A stretch of 64,000 nucleotides of DNA from contig OV277861.1 in the NCBI GenBank assembly GCA_922989275.2, forward strand, positions 54,165,623 through 54,229,622, in the 5' to 3' direction. Each line of letters begins with the position of its first letter. The stretch's first letter is position 1. The notes beneath the pieces are model-generated. The model saw only the letters and a program-made list of their open reading frames with translations, was not told where the DNA came from and made no database searches. The DNA comes from Gari tellinella. Its lineage: Eukaryota > Mollusca > Bivalvia > Cardiida > Psammobiidae. A program made the translations under genes and the position numbers. Below, piece after piece: positions 22,364 through 33,576 of the stretch.

Positions 22364-22571
22364 TACAGTAAAACCTCGCTATTACGACCACTAAAACGAA
22401 GACTAATTGATTGTATAATAGAGAGGTGGCAGCTTAAAGCAAGGTGACAGTGAAACAGAAAGCTCCTAGGAGCTTTCTGTTTCACTGTCACCTTGCTTTA
22501 AGCGGTCACCTATCGTAAACACCGTAATAATTAACAAAATTTAGTGGTCGTAATAGAGAGGTTTTACTGTA
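22364..22571. mobile_element. TACAGTAAAACCTC-ended MITE (family E), type II-like core
   Basis: Ends TACAGTAAAACCTCGCTATT and AGAGAGGTTTTACTGTA. Core CAGCTTAAAGCAAGGTGACA, then GAAACAGAAAGCTCCTAGGA, then the inverse. The outer arm CTTAAAGCA is shared with family D; the centre differs. Confidence 0.88.
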
Positions 22572-22596
22572 TATGTTAGTATTGTCTAGTTTGGCA

Positions 22597-22760
22597 TTAG
22601 CCAATATGTGCCCATGATCCCATATTTGGGACATAGGCAAACAGTGTAAACTCTGCCCAGGCGCTTAATGCGGCGTCTGAACAGAGTCTACACTGTTTGC
22701 TGATATGAATTTCAATATAAAACAAAATGAAAATGAAATTTTTATGCATTTCATTCACTT
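22597..22760. repeat. Family B MITE fragment, inverted
   Basis: ATGTGCCCATGATCCCATAT, then a core with AGGCGCTTAATGCGGCGTCT (part of one arm deleted), then TCAATATAAAACAAAATGAA. The far end is lost. Confidence 0.7.
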
Positions 22761-22827
22761 CTCTACTGAATAATATTGTTCCATTTTCTACAGTAATAAA
22801 TGTTCAGCATAAAATCTATCATACGGT

Positions 22828-22935
22828 AGCTTACAAACAGGATGAGTGTAAGCAAAAAACTTCCTAAGGCGCATTCTGCTTTACGTTCAACCTGTTTTAA
22901 GTGGTCACCTGACTTCACAACTAGAAACGTGTTAT
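22828..22935. repeat. Type II hairpin fragment
   Basis: GCTTACAAACAGGATGAGTG then AAGGCGCATTCTGCTTTACG, CCTGTTTTAAGTGGTCACCT and GTTATGGGGTAA. Right half of a TTAACCCATTACCCC-type element (family D1). Confidence 0.6.
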
Positions 22936-23068
22936 GGGGTAATTTTAGGCAGACGATATTGCAGCATTTTCTTGTTTGGGGGACAGCGGTAGGCAGTATT
23001 GTAGGGGGGAATCGTTGTTCGGGTATTCGTTTTAGGGAGGGAGCAATGTACAGCGGCAAGCATCGTTG

Positions 23069-23318
23069 TACAGTGGAGAATCTGTTATTCTTTCCCGTTT
23101 AAACGCAAACGTACGCAAACGCAAAACACTAAAACGTAGAAAAGAACAACTTTTGGACAATTCTGATAATTCTTGTTTATCTTGGTGGCAAACAGTTTGG
23201 AGCCTGATCAGACGCCGGGTTACCCGGCGTCTGATCTGGCTCCAAACTGTTTGCACTGCAAATAATAGTTTTAGCGTAAACGCGTTTATTGGGAAAGAAT
23301 AACACATTCTCCACTGTA
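23069..23318. mobile_element. Family A MITE, full length (250 bp)
   Basis: TACAGTGGAGAATCTGTTAT to TAACACATTCTCCACTGTA; GTTTAAACGCAAACGTACGC side on the left. Core GGAGCCTGATCAGACGCCGG with GTTACCCGGCGTCTGATCTG. Opposite orientation to the copy at 24524. Confidence 0.92.
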
Positions 23319-23659
23319 AGATGGGAACCGTTGTTAGGTGCTTTTGGGAGCACTGCAAAATCAGTTATCCCTAGTGACCCATATATACGTGTTCTTCAAA
23401 CAGTGTCCATTTAAGGAGTGCATTTGTCCTATGCATATAATTTAGACACTAATCAAAGAGCTCCTTTCATTTCGAAAAATATTGTAAAATTATAATGCTA
23501 AAACTTCAGAAATTAACTAGCCTTAAGGTGAAGCTGTATTTGCCATGTTTCCGAAACATTAGTTAACGTCTAAAACCTTTGTGAGCTTTCTGATTTACTT
23601 TCAGCTTGTTTGAATCTATCTTCTGTCGTTCAAACTACATGTACCAATTAGCATTCGTT

Positions 23660-23877
23660 TCATTGGTTGAAATATAATAGTAGTAGTAGTAGTAGTAGAA
23701 GTAGTAGTGGTAGTAGTAGTAATAGTAGTAGTAGCAGTAGCAGTAGCAGTAGCAGTAATAGTAGTAGTAGTAGTAGTGGTAGTGGAAGTAGTAGTGGTAG
23801 TAGTAGTAGTAGTAGTAGTAGGAGTAGTAGTAGTAGTAGCAGTAGCAGAAGCAGTAGTAGAAGTAGTAGTGGTAGTG

Positions 23878-23911
<34 letters not shown>

Positions 23912-23961
23912 CAGTAGCAGTAGCAGTAATAGTAGTAGTAGTGGTAGTGGAAGTAGTAGTG

Positions 23962-23998
<37 letters not shown>

Positions 23999-24126
23999 CA
24001 GTAGCAGTAGCAGTATTAGAAGTAGTAGTGGTAGTGGTAGTGGTAGTTGTAGTAGTAGTAGTAGTAGCAGCAGTAGCAGTAGCAGTAGTGGTAGTGGTAG
24101 CGGTAGCAGTAGTGACAGTGGCAGTG

Positions 24127-24165
<39 letters not shown>

Positions 24166-24200
24166 CATGTAGTAGTAGTAGTAGTAGTTATAGTAATATG
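23660..24200. repeat. AGT microsatellite, about 540 bp
   Basis: AGT triplets with interspersed GGT, AGC and AAT units, giving long poly-Ser, poly-Val and poly-Tyr frames in different readings. Sub-blocks of 20-60 bp recur, so local duplication as well as slippage has acted. Confidence 0.95.
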
Positions 24201-24523
24201 GAGACAAGTTTGGTGAAGTAGATTTGACTTGAGGACAAAAAGCTTTTAGACGAGGACAAAGGGAAATAACCCATCGTGTGTTGATAACCTGTATAGTGCT
24301 AGATGCTTTCCCTTTGAATCATGTACATTATACCGTCTGATTTGACCCTTATTATGCGTTCTGGTCGTCTGCTACAAATACATCGTCTGCGATAAAGACA
24401 AAATTTAGTTTTATGGGTTTTTTTAACTGAAGAAAAAGTGAATTTGAGTGATATAAAGTTTGGCTCCAAATAAGACGCCGTAATACGTGGCGTCTGCTCT
24501 GGATCCAAAATGTTTGCAAATGT

Positions 24524-24773
24524 TACAGTGGAGAATCTGTTATTCTTTCCCAATAAACGCGTTTACGCTAAAACTATTATTTGCAGTGCAAACAGTTTGG
24601 AGCCAGATCAGACGCCGGGTAACCCGGCGTCTGATCAGGCTCCAAACTGTTTGCCACCAAGATAAACAAGAATTATCAGAACTGTCAAAAAGTTGTTCTT
24701 TTCTACGTTTTAGTGCTTTGCGTTTGCGTACGTTTGCGTTTAAACGGGAAAGAATAACAGATTCTCCACTGTA
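24524..24773. mobile_element. Family A MITE, full length (250 bp)
   Basis: TACAGTGGAGAATCTGTTAT to GATTCTCCACTGTA; AACGCGTTTA side on the left. Very close in sequence to the copies at 33644 and 33978, suggesting recent spread. It follows a degraded type I half-core at about 24465-24520. Confidence 0.92.
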
Positions 24774-25025
24774 GCAAATGTTAGCAAAATTGCACTTAGC
24801 ACGATAAGGGTTGACTCATTGATATTTGAAACTACATTTTGAGATTTGCAGCTTAACATTATTTAATTCTTGTCCTTTTAACTATTCAAACGGGATACCT
24901 CTAATCTGGGTCTACAATGTATGCATAGAACAAATGTACTCATCGTATTAAAGTAACAGATCAAAATTGTCAAAAAGCTGTCCATTTCTACATTTCACTG
25001 TAAAACGTTTATGTTTCGTGTGCGT

Positions 25026-25253
25026 TTAACCCATTTACGCCAAGTGGATTCTTCCATGTTTATATATTGGATTAGTCCATTTTTTATCAAAGGGATGTCT
25101 GGTCAACATTTTCATTTTCATTTTGTTTTATATTGAATTTCTATCAGCAAACAGTGTAGACCCTGATCAGACGCCGCACAATGCGGCGTCTGATCAGAGT
25201 CTACACTGTTTGTCTATGTCCCGTATATGGGATCGTGGGCACAAAAGGGTTAA
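25026..25253. mobile_element. Family B MITE inserted at TTAA inside a family A remnant
   Basis: Left flank ...GTGTGCGT and right flank ACGGGGAAGATTAACG...CTCCACTGTA rejoin to the family A sequence GCGTTTAAACGGG when one TTAA is removed. The insert has ends TTAACCCATTTACGCC and GGGCACAAAAGGGTTAA and a full type I core. This defines the family's ends and target duplication exactly. Confidence 0.9.
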
Positions 25254-25361
25254 ACGGGGAAGATTAACGTCTTCTCCACTGTAACTGGTTTCAGTACATT
25301 TCAGTATAAACGTAAGATCAACGTCTTCAACATCAGTCCAATTCGATTCCTTTTCTTGTGA

Positions 25362-25505
25362 CTACTTTCTGTCAAAGTGAATACTAGTCTTGAAGCGATT
25401 GTTATAGGATGGTTCAGATATCCAGTTGGTCGCTATCCACTTCTCTCCCCTGATTATGTCGCAGCCTCCATGGTTCGATCTACCGTCCGAAAACCCTAAA
25501 TAACC
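25362..25505 (-). CDS. Gene 2 exon 7: distal His/Lys and natural stop
   Basis: Acceptor cccttttctacag. Encodes GYLGFSDGRSNHGGCDIIRG and then EKWIATNWISEPSYNNRFK, ending TAG at 25364-25362. It keeps the third iron ligand and the 2-oxoglutarate Lys even though it lies downstream of the nonsense codon. One codon longer than gene 1 exon 7. Confidence 0.9.
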   Translation of the reverse strand, partial: GYLGFSDGRSNHGGCDIIRGEKWIATNWISEPSYNNRFKTSIHFDRK

Positions 25506-25794
25506 CTGTAGAAAAGGGGGAAATCATTAAGTGCAGATAACAACACATTGCAACATTGTACAGACTCAGCTACGTTGTCATCCAAGGCTTTTTATCTAAG
25601 TTTATCCACAGGTTTTCGGCGCGTAACCTATGACCCCCCCCCCCCCCCCCATAAATCTTTCAAAATGAGTCAAAATACATCCATATGTTCAACAAACATC
25701 CTTAACAAATGTTTCAAGAAGTTTCAAGAAGTTTAAAAAAAAATTAAAAAGAATCGTATCATGTATGTATACAATGAAAAGGTGGATGTGTTTT

Positions 25795-26702
25795 CAGAGC
25801 CATCAACTTCCCAACCTTGTCATTTTGTCATTTTTGGGCCGATTTTGACAAATGATGGCTTATTATTTACATTTAACAGTTCTGTTCAAAGAAGGTTAGC
25901 TCACAGTCCAAACAAGACACGAGCACAAGTGAAGAAATAAAAAGTTCGATAGGCACCTTATATCGGAATCCTTCGTTCACCTTTAATTTTGGACTTTTTC
26001 GTCATTCAGCGATTAACATGTGCATTTGCGACCATGCATTACACCATGGTACGGGTAATTAATAGAAAATGAAATATATAATAAATACCTTTTGAATTAT
26101 CGGTAAATGAGCATTTCTGTTACGAAATAAATTTCTAGATAACTTTCGTTTTCAAGTTTCTGTTGACAAACGTATCATTGGTCGTATTCGAATCATCGAG
26201 TTTCTTGTCAACGAAAACTGGGCGGAGCAAATGCGCGAAGATTTACTGATGACAACAATTTTGACCCGACTCGAATCGAAATTGTGGTCAAAGATTTGAT
26301 GGTTTGACAACATTTTGTCAACGGAAAACATCAAGTGATGATTCGAATAGAACTTGTTGACAACTATTCCAACTAACGCGATAGTTGTCCTGATTCGAAT
26401 ACGACCAATCCATTTTGCGTCAATTCCTGCTTTGAAGCTGGTTCTCGGTTTCGCTAGAATGATAATAGTTTGACTGGGCAACCAGTCGTTTGTTTGGGAA
26501 AATTTGCGTGACAGATGGTTTCCGAGTAAGGGGTCTCCCCACCCTTCGAGTCCCCATGCGCGTGTTCGCCGATTGCTTTGAATTTTTTACCAATTATCGT
26601 CAAAGAAAACTGTTTGCTGTAAACAATGAGCCATCATCTGTCCAGAACGTCCAAGATTTGACAAAATGACAGGTTTGGGAACTTGAGGGTTGCTTCTGCA
26701 AG
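25795..26702. mobile_element. 0.9 kb TIR element, no transposase
   Basis: About 70 bp at 25795-25865 (GCCATCAACTTCCCAACCTT, GTCATTTTGTCA, ACAAATGATGGCT) is repeated inverted at 26628-26702. The interior has a nested palindrome at 26177 and no transposase-like frame. Non-autonomous DNA transposon; family unknown. Confidence 0.75.
26177..26411. repeat. Palindromic insert, ATTGGTCGTATTCGAATCA ends
   Basis: CATTGGTCGTATTCGAATCA at the left and TGATTCGAATACGACCAATC at the right are inverse. Further internal words (TTGTCAACGAAAAC, GTTGACAAC) partly pair. Nested in the TIR element at 25795-26702. Confidence 0.75.
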
Positions 26703-26984
26703 GCGCTTTTTCATGGCAGCCTTTACTATTTTACTTATAAATTAGCAAAAAAAATTATTTTTTTAAATTTCACGAAACTTCAGGAAATGTTCTTTTATGA
26801 TGGTTATTGAATGTATGGATAGATTTTAGGGTATTTTATCCACGTTTGGTGGTGGTGGAGGGGGGGTTATATCAGCTAGGGGTAGTGTCATAGCCAACGG
26901 GCCGAATGCCTATGAGTTTATCTACACTACAAAATAATTTAGATAATACTGCTCAACACAATGATTTAGATATTAGTGTGAGTG

Positions 26985-27060
26985 TCAAACAGAGTAGATC
27001 AAGGCTAGCCGCCGCGTCATAGACGCGGCCTCTGTCTTAAATCTACACTGTTCGTAAAGC
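26985..27060. repeat. Type I-like palindrome
   Basis: CAAACAGAGTAGATCAAGGC, then CCGCCGCGTCATAGACGCGG, then a diverged inverse ending ATCTACACTGTTCG. Closest to the hairpin at 2655. Confidence 0.7.
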
Positions 27061-27143
27061 AATAAGGCAGGTTTTCACATGGTTTGGGGCATATACCAAA
27101 TGAAACATTTTCGTGGCAAATGTGAGACATTATATAAATATTA

Positions 27144-27253
27144 GATGGCAGTTTGCGAGACATAATGTCACCCGAGGTGAAGCCGAGGATGATATTCTTG
27201 TTATCTAGGGTCGACAATTTTAATGTTACACAAAACTGCCATCTAACATTTAT
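27144..27253. repeat. Palindrome, TTAGATGGCAGTTT arms
   Basis: ATTAGATGGCAGTTTGCGAG at the left pairs with AAAACTGCCATCTAACAT at the right. The centre CACCCGAGGTGAAGCCGAGG is GC-rich. Confidence 0.7.
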
Positions 27254-27622
27254 TTTATTACACCGAGTTTGGAATCGTCTCATTCGTATTTATTAGCATA
27301 TGTTGTGAATACGTAATTAAGTGCGGCCGTGCACGTAACGCGGGAAATGACGTCGACGTCTACGACGTCACATTTTTTATATATTACAAGAAAGAAAGAA
27401 AGAAAAACATTACGACAAGTAGATTTAAGACACGTCGTCTTTTTTATTGTCTAGTTGGCAAATATCCTCTTTCGAAATGTTTGCAAATCGTTTCGCGGCC
27501 AAATTGTCGTCTGATGACGGTAATCTGGTTCTGGAAGAGCATGATCGAATTGTCTAGACGCTTTAGTTTTTGTAAGGAGTGGACAAAGGGAAGCAAGTCG
27601 TACAGAAAATGCTTAAAGCTGA

Positions 27623-27872
27623 TACAGTGGAGAAAACGTTATTCTGTCCCGCTTAAACGCAAACGTACGCAAACGCAAAGCACTAAAACTTAGAAAAGAA
27701 CAACTTTTGGACAATTCTGATATTTCATGTTTATCATGGTGGCAAACAGTTTGGAGCCTGATCAGACGCCGGGTTACCCGGCGTCTGATCTGGCTCCAAA
27801 CTGTTTGCACAGGAAATAATAGTTTTAACGTAAACGCGTTTATTGGGAAAGAATAACACATTCTCCACTGTA
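27623..27872. mobile_element. Family A MITE, full length (250 bp)
   Basis: TACAGTGGAGAAAACGTTAT to CACATTCTCCACTGTA; complete type I core with GGGTTACCCGGCGTCTGATC. The left TIR carries the AAAACGTTATT variant also seen at 41505. Confidence 0.9.
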
Positions 27873-27879
27873 AGGAGTT

Positions 27880-29400
27880 ATCTGCCGGTCTACGACATTC
27901 ACACAAATGTCACAAAGCGAACAAATGTCACATAGAGACAGTGGTTTGTTTGGATGGATGTAAAAGACTTGCAAAATGTTTCATTTTGGTCTATTGGAAA
28001 TTAACATTGTAACTCAAAGCGAGGGTTTTATTTTTCTGTTGTGAAACGGACATTAAAGTTTGTGACCATAGATACAGACATAGTGTATTTGGTAACTTAA
28101 ACACGTCATATCCCGTTAAATCAAACTTCTTTCAACAAGTCAAATTGTCAAATCATATCACGCGACAAGCATAATATATATATTTATAACCCTACAAAAT
28201 AAAAAACGAGATCAGATTAAAGAGATCGAACTTGAAATAATTAATAATCCTCGGGACAAATATGAAGAGAATTAACACAATCATGTTTCAAAGCGATTAA
28301 CCTTATATTTCTATAGGTTTAATTATGTTACTCTATACCCGATAAATGCGCGTTTTGACGCATTACATGTTCTGCACAATATGTATTTTAAAAGCACACA
28401 TGTACTTATCGTACCCTGATTCAGAACCATGAGAAGTGTTTTTCCCTGCATCCTGATAGGTGTGGTATTTGCTTGATATGATAGGATAAGATCATGTTAC
28501 CTAATTTGACCTATTACTAAAATTAATGTAATTCACGATGTTATAAACAGACCATTACGAGGGTAGTTCAAAACGTTTTGGTACTGGGTCAATAACTACA
28601 TTATAATAAGCGCAAAATGCATGTGTCATATATTATTTTAAAGAACAATTCTTTGCCGACACGGTGATATAATGCACGATGAGATCGCATTACTCTAGCA
28701 GCCCCAACATGAACTTATATGACCCCTCCTCGAGGACACTGGACTTTTTTGTGTATGTTTGAGTTAATTTCCTGAACACAATTTGATACTTAATTATTTT
28801 GAACGTAGACGTAAGTGCGTTAACGTGATGTTGCGGTCAGTTCTGACGGTTGAAAAACGGGGTGACCAAGGCGTAGGCGATCGTGAACAGTCCCAGTCTG
28901 ATGGCACCGGGTCGCAAACCTCTGTATGGTCTTTTAACAGCAGCCGAACCTACGGGCGACGCCAAGTGACGTCATTTTCTCCTGAAGAATTCCTCTTGCT
29001 TGATTTCATTCAACTTCAGACGAGCGTGGATTGGTGCAAGGATTGAAAACATATGGTGTTTTTTTCATTTTTTTATTAGCATGAGTCGTGTGTATCGTAT
29101 GACGTTGACATAATTACTCTATTGAACACGTGTGTACCGTGCACGTGCAAAATGTCAAAATCGTGATTCCATTACGTTTACGGTTTTTATCTGTGGTATT
29201 TTGTGAAAATTTTACACATGTGTAACTCCAACTATCCAGTGCCCCACAGGTACAGTCACTTAATGTATTACTTAAATAAAGTCAGAGATATGTCCATTCA
29301 AAAAGTGGGACGTTTCTACTTTTGCTGAGTAATATTTTTAACATAATTTTGGGCAGTATTATGCCTTTTAGACAGTATAACATCATTAAACTGCTCTTTT
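27880..29400. other. No gene or repeat recognised
   Basis: AT-rich sequence in the last intron of gene 2. An open frame at 28783-29046 (87 codons) has no recognisable motif. Nothing else can be supported. Confidence 0.4.
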
Positions 29401-29406
29401 ATAATA

Positions 29407-30345
29407 CGAGGGGTGTTCAAAAAATACGCGGACAGATGCTGCCATTCCCTCAGATTTTGTCTGAGCGGCGCAAAACTTGCACATAATGATGCCCGGAGAA
29501 TTCCGTATTTCCAGTGAAAATTTGATACAATTGACTTCAAGCATGATCAAACGTCTGTTGTTATGGTAACATTGGGTCGTCACACCCGGCCCAACGTCAT
29601 CCAACTTTCTGACACTCCGACAGCATTTTAGGGATCGATCTCGCGCATAATCTCCTCATATTTAAACTGTCATGAACTACAGTATGTATTGTCCCAACAC
29701 TACAGTCTACCCGCTGGCTAACTTCTCTAACCGTGATACGTCTGTCTTTATCCAGGAGCTCTTTGATTTCCTGAAAGTTCTGCGACGTTAATGACGTCGT
29801 CCATCCGCTGCGCTGTTCGTCCATCACACTTTCGTATCCGTCTTCAATCATACCGCAAGTACCACTTATGCAATGCCGTTCTCTTCATTGCAGCATCGCC
29901 ATATGCCTTGACCAACATTTCCATAGTTTCTTTTCTGTTTTTTGCCATTGAGAACACAGACTTTAACCGCCGTTCTCTGTTCGACGCTCATTTTGATGCA
30001 CCTTGTATAAACAAAATGGCCGCTAACGCTCAAATGACGTCAGACGTTGTTGTGACGTCACTGACGTCGTGTCAAGAGTGTGCTAAAATTTAGAGACGAT
30101 ATTGGATCAGACACAAGTGATAGACGTCATTTTCGGTGCGACACAAGTTTGCGTTTTGTCACATTTTGGGCCGGGTGTTACGAGGTGACGTTACCATAAC
30201 AATCATGCATTTATCATGCGTACAGATAATATCGGCAAAGTTAAATTCTGGGTACAGAATTCTGTGGGCATCATTATGTGTAAGTTTCGCGCCGCTCAGA
30301 CAAAAACTGAGGGAATATTAGCATCTGTCCGCGTATTTTTTTAAC
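29407..30345 (-). mobile_element. Internally deleted mariner-like element
   Basis: Outer ends GAGGGGTGTTCAAAAAATAC (29407) and GCGTATTTTTTTAACATC (to 30345) are imperfect inverses, with long subterminal matches: CAGATGCTGCCATTCCCTCA versus GAGGGAATATTAGCATCTG. On the - strand lie transposase N-terminal fragments only. Confidence 0.75.
29597..29950 (-). pseudogene. Mariner transposase N terminus (HTH region), broken
   Basis: - strand: MAKNRKETMEMLVKAYGDAA then MKRTALHKWYLRYD, a frameshift, then EDGYESVMDEQRSGWTT and RITVREVSQRVDCSVGTIHT, RRLCARSIPKML. This is the paired helix-turn-helix and WVPR-like region of mariner transposases. The D,D(34)D catalytic domain is absent; the frame breaks off at 29597. 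Confidence 0.8.
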
Positions 30346-30683
30346 ATCAGTCCTCTGCGGGGCTATCTTTGACAAATGCCAATAGAGGCTGAAATGTTAG
30401 AAAATGATGCTTTCATTATTTTACATTAAATTTATCCTAAATCTAGACTACAGTCTGCTTTACTTCCAGCCGTCTGTAAGCTACAATCTGCTAGAATATA
30501 GAAAAAAGGTTCTTATTGTACCTATTCATGACTGTATAAATTGACATTATTTTATCCAGTGCAGGAATAAAATAAAGGCATAGAGTTGCGTATTCATTAT
30601 GTACTGTACATGTAGTTGGTTAAACAAATCTAACGGAAGGGTCGGTGCATATAGAGTGCTTCTTTCAACGAAAAATATCCAAC

Positions 30684-30809
30684 CTTGTCGTCCAGAAAAT
30701 GACTATACTATGCAATTGCTGTGCCCTTCTTTGGGTTGACCACTAGGGACGAGTTGTGGCAATAATGACTGAGGTTACTCCAAGTCTGCTGAGGGTCATT
30801 CATCTTTTC
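30684..30809 (-). pseudogene. Gene 2 exon 6 with nonsense codon
   Basis: Acceptor aaaatctacag; donor GACAAG|GTTGG. Encodes EKMNDPQQTWSNLSHYCHNS and then PKKGTAIA, stop, YSHFLDDK. The TAG at 30710-30708 differs by one base from the TGG (W388) of gene 1. Both flanks stay highly conserved in frame, so the stop looks recent. Confidence 0.88.
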
Positions 30810-30913
30810 CTGTAGATTTTAAAAACAAGCGCGTATACTTGGGTATAGGGTTGGGGTTAGCTTCTAGATTATTCCATTCCAAAGTAAGTGCAACGAAATA
30901 TTTCTGGTCTGCC

Positions 30914-31694
30914 GTGAAACCTCAGAATACCGAACCTCTCCGCGGACTGAGGAAAAACTTCGGCGTTCATAGGTTTCCGGTTTAGGGTATGTTTTCTCAA
31001 AATGAACAAGTAATGATCCATATGTATATGTAAGCTATTGGTGTTCTTAAAGCATGAATTTTCTATTAAATATCATTAATGATATAGCAGGTACTGTAAC
31101 ATAATAAAACTAAATATCTATAAGATATTGACTTTCAAATTAATACATATTTGAACAAACATGAACATGCATATGTAATTAATTTTTCATAGAACTAATG
31201 ACAATTTTTCCATATCATCAGTTATGGAAAGTTTCCATTTCTCTAGCTGTTAGCATATAGTGAGGCTTTAAAAACAAAACAATGCAGCTCCAGATCACTC
31301 TGTTCCTGGAGGGGGTTGTCTGATCAGGGTCTGAACTGTCTACCATAAGAATATATCTTACACGAGTCTGTACGCTTTCTGCAGAAATATACTGCTTATT
31401 TTATTATCCAATATAATAGTTCAAATGAAAGATTGTTATAAGGAGTTTAGCTTTAATCAGAAGAAAATGCTCCAGGTGTTCGGTTTTCAGAGGTAGATTT
31501 GTAAAGACTAAATACTAGTACATTGTAGTCAACATTTTCAAAAAAGATATTTCGGTTTCCGGAATTCGGAGGTTCCGGTATTCGGATGTTTTTCTTATAT
31601 AGAATAAAGAACAATAAATTAGGGACCAAATATTTGTTCGGTTTCAGGAGAATTTCGGTTTGTGGGGGTACGGTTTTCGGGGGTTTCACTGTAA
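30914..31694. mobile_element. GTGAAACC-ended TIR element
   Basis: Left GCCGTGAAACCTCAGAATAC then CGAACCTC; right GGTACGGTTTTCGGGGGTTT then CACTGTA. Inside are repeated variants of CCGGAATTCGGAGGTTCCGG and GTTTCGG. It fills most of the intron between gene 2 exons 5 and 6. Related ends frame the element at 35177-35505. Confidence 0.65.
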
Positions 31695-31709
31695 ATGTGC
31701 ATATATTAC

Positions 31710-31800
31710 CATTAACAAGTCTTCGGACATATCAGCCAATGGAAATGCAGTTTCTCCACCTTGAATGACGTCATTTAAGTAGTACATTACCGTCATAAAT
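31710..31800 (-). CDS. Gene 2 exon 5
   Basis: Acceptor ctatatttag; donor TTAATG|GTAATA. Encodes FMTVMYYLNDVIQGGETAFP and then LADMSEDLLM. The final codon is ATG where gene 1 has CAG, so the last exon base is still G. 91 bp. Confidence 0.92.
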
Positions 31801-32007
31801 CTAAATATAGAAACAGTTTGTTGTTTACACCAATTATGCTCACAATTAAACAAAAAAATGTAACACAAAAGGCAGACTCGAAGTCAAGCCGAATAGGACA
31901 CGTCTCTTATTCTGTCGCAGAGCGACGGTATGTACTCTTTAGACCTAGTTTCTAAAACAATTAAACCAGTCAGAAATTATTAGAAATCTATGCCAATGCC
32001 CACTTGC

Positions 32008-32255
32008 CAGGGCTACCATTTCTGCGGATTTTTCCGAAATATTCGGATTTTTATTCCAACAGATAGAAACTTAAAACAGGCTGAAAGTAAAGCAGAATGC
32101 GCCTTAAGGCGCATTCTGCTTTACTTTCAATCTGATTTAAGCATCACGTGTCTTAAAAACTAGAAACAGACTATGGGGTATAATCAGGAAAATCGGGCTT
32201 GAACAAATGAAAAATTTGAAATCTTAGGATTTTTTATCAACTTATGGCAAGCCTG
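32008..32255. mobile_element. Family D2 MITE, full length, type II core
   Basis: CAGGGCTACCATTTCTGCGG to CTTATGGCAAGCCTG. Core CTTAAAACAGGCTGAAAGTA, then CAGAATGCGCCTTAAGGCGC, then the inverse. Same layout as 20779-21030. Confidence 0.85.
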
Positions 32256-32619
32256 ACTTGCATTAAACACAATACATGTACTCTATTTGGGCAATTTGCC
32301 GAAATGGCACAGGCTGTTGTTCTGGTTTCTTTCACATTTATATTGGACTCGAAACCTTGCAAATTAATGAGATACAGTCTAAATCATTGCTTATTAGTAT
32401 GTCAACATTTCTAAATTAAGCGTGTATAACCTCTACGTGTAGGAAATTCTGTTTATAAAATGAAATGATATAGACATGTTTATTATATACCTATTGATGA
32501 TTCAAGTTATAGAGATAATTTGATATCCTCACAGTTGATATCACTTTTTGTGACGTCACGTCATAATTAGTTTAGTGACGTCGCGGTTATCAATTTTTTT
32601 GTTTTTTTCTGTAAAACGT

Positions 32620-32822
32620 CATAAAAATATATATAATAAATAGAATAATCAATTCCTTTGAATAGATATGAAAAATATATCACTCGAACGGGTTGTTATC
32701 TGGTTAAAAAACTCGTCCTTCGGACTCGTTTTGTAACCAGATAACAACCGAGTCTCGTGATATATTTCCCATATCAATCCAAATAAATTGATTATTCTCT
32801 ATTTATACAATAAATATTGTAA
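32620..32822. repeat. Palindrome with AATAGAATAATCAATT arms
   Basis: Left half has AATAGAATAATCAATTCCTT, GAAAAATATATCACTCGA and GTTGTTATCTGGTTA; the right half mirrors them, around ACTCGTCCTTCGGACTCG. No relation to type I or II cores. Its ATATATCAC-TCG arms faintly recall the palindrome hit by the LINE. Confidence 0.75.
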
Positions 32823-33295
32823 CCCCAAACAACTCAACCTTCGACGCGTCGTAGCATGTAGCAAAATGTAGTGTTTCCCAAAATTCTAAAACAAAAAAGT
32901 TGCCCCAAACGGGATTCCGTACTTTAATTTAGATAGGTTTGTTTCACTTTATCATTATACTTATGAAACGCTCCGATACCCCTTTGTGTTAATTTGTGAA
33001 CACGGTCTAGTCATTCTGAAACTGACAGATTTTGAGATTAACAGCGATTATAATATTTCTGTCATACTTTCAATTTTAAATACTATCTGTGATATGTATT
33101 TATAATATTACCGTAACTCTCTGTGTCAAGGACCACAATGGAAATAAGGAAAATATATTCCTTTTTTGTGTTATCCTTGGTGTCTAGAGAGCATTACATG
33201 GCTCTATTTGCCTTAATTATGTTTTGTGATGTTATGTACACTGTTTACCGAAATATATGTATCTTTCTATTCATTAACCATTTCGTGATCAAATT

Positions 33296-33576
33296 TATCG
33301 TGAGGTTTTAACCCCATTACCGCAATAAAACTTCAATATTGTTGTCTGCTATATCGCTATATAGTTAGATTTAAGGCAGTAAAACTAACATCATTTCAAA
33401 ACAAGTGGCAAACAGTTTTGATCCTGATCAGACACCGCGTAACGCAGTGTCTGATCAGGATCAAATTCAATGACACTCATTTTGAAAAGCCAATCATACT
33501 GCCAGAAGTCTAATCTGAAACGATATTGCTGACAGCAGTATTGAAACAGACGACACCATGGCGGTGAAGGGGTAAA
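33296..33576. repeat. Family G MITE
   Basis: Left TTTTAACCCCATTACCGCAA; core GATCCTGATCAGACACCGCG then AACGCAGTGTCTGATCAGG; right ATGGCGGTGAAGGGGTAAAA. The hairpin has compensating changes (ACACCG / AGTGTC), keeping pairing. Confidence 0.78.

Noticed and set aside
23667..24221. 184-codon poly-Ser and 169-codon poly-Val frames
   Set aside because: Both are readings of the AGT microsatellite, with no other sequence content.
28783..29046. 87-codon frame on the + strand
   Set aside because: No recognisable domain; a single isolated frame in AT-rich intron DNA.
30708..30710. Recoding of the TAG in gene 2 (readthrough or unusual amino acid)
   Set aside because: TAG is not a selenocysteine codon and no structural signal was seen; simple mutation from TGG is the simplest reading.
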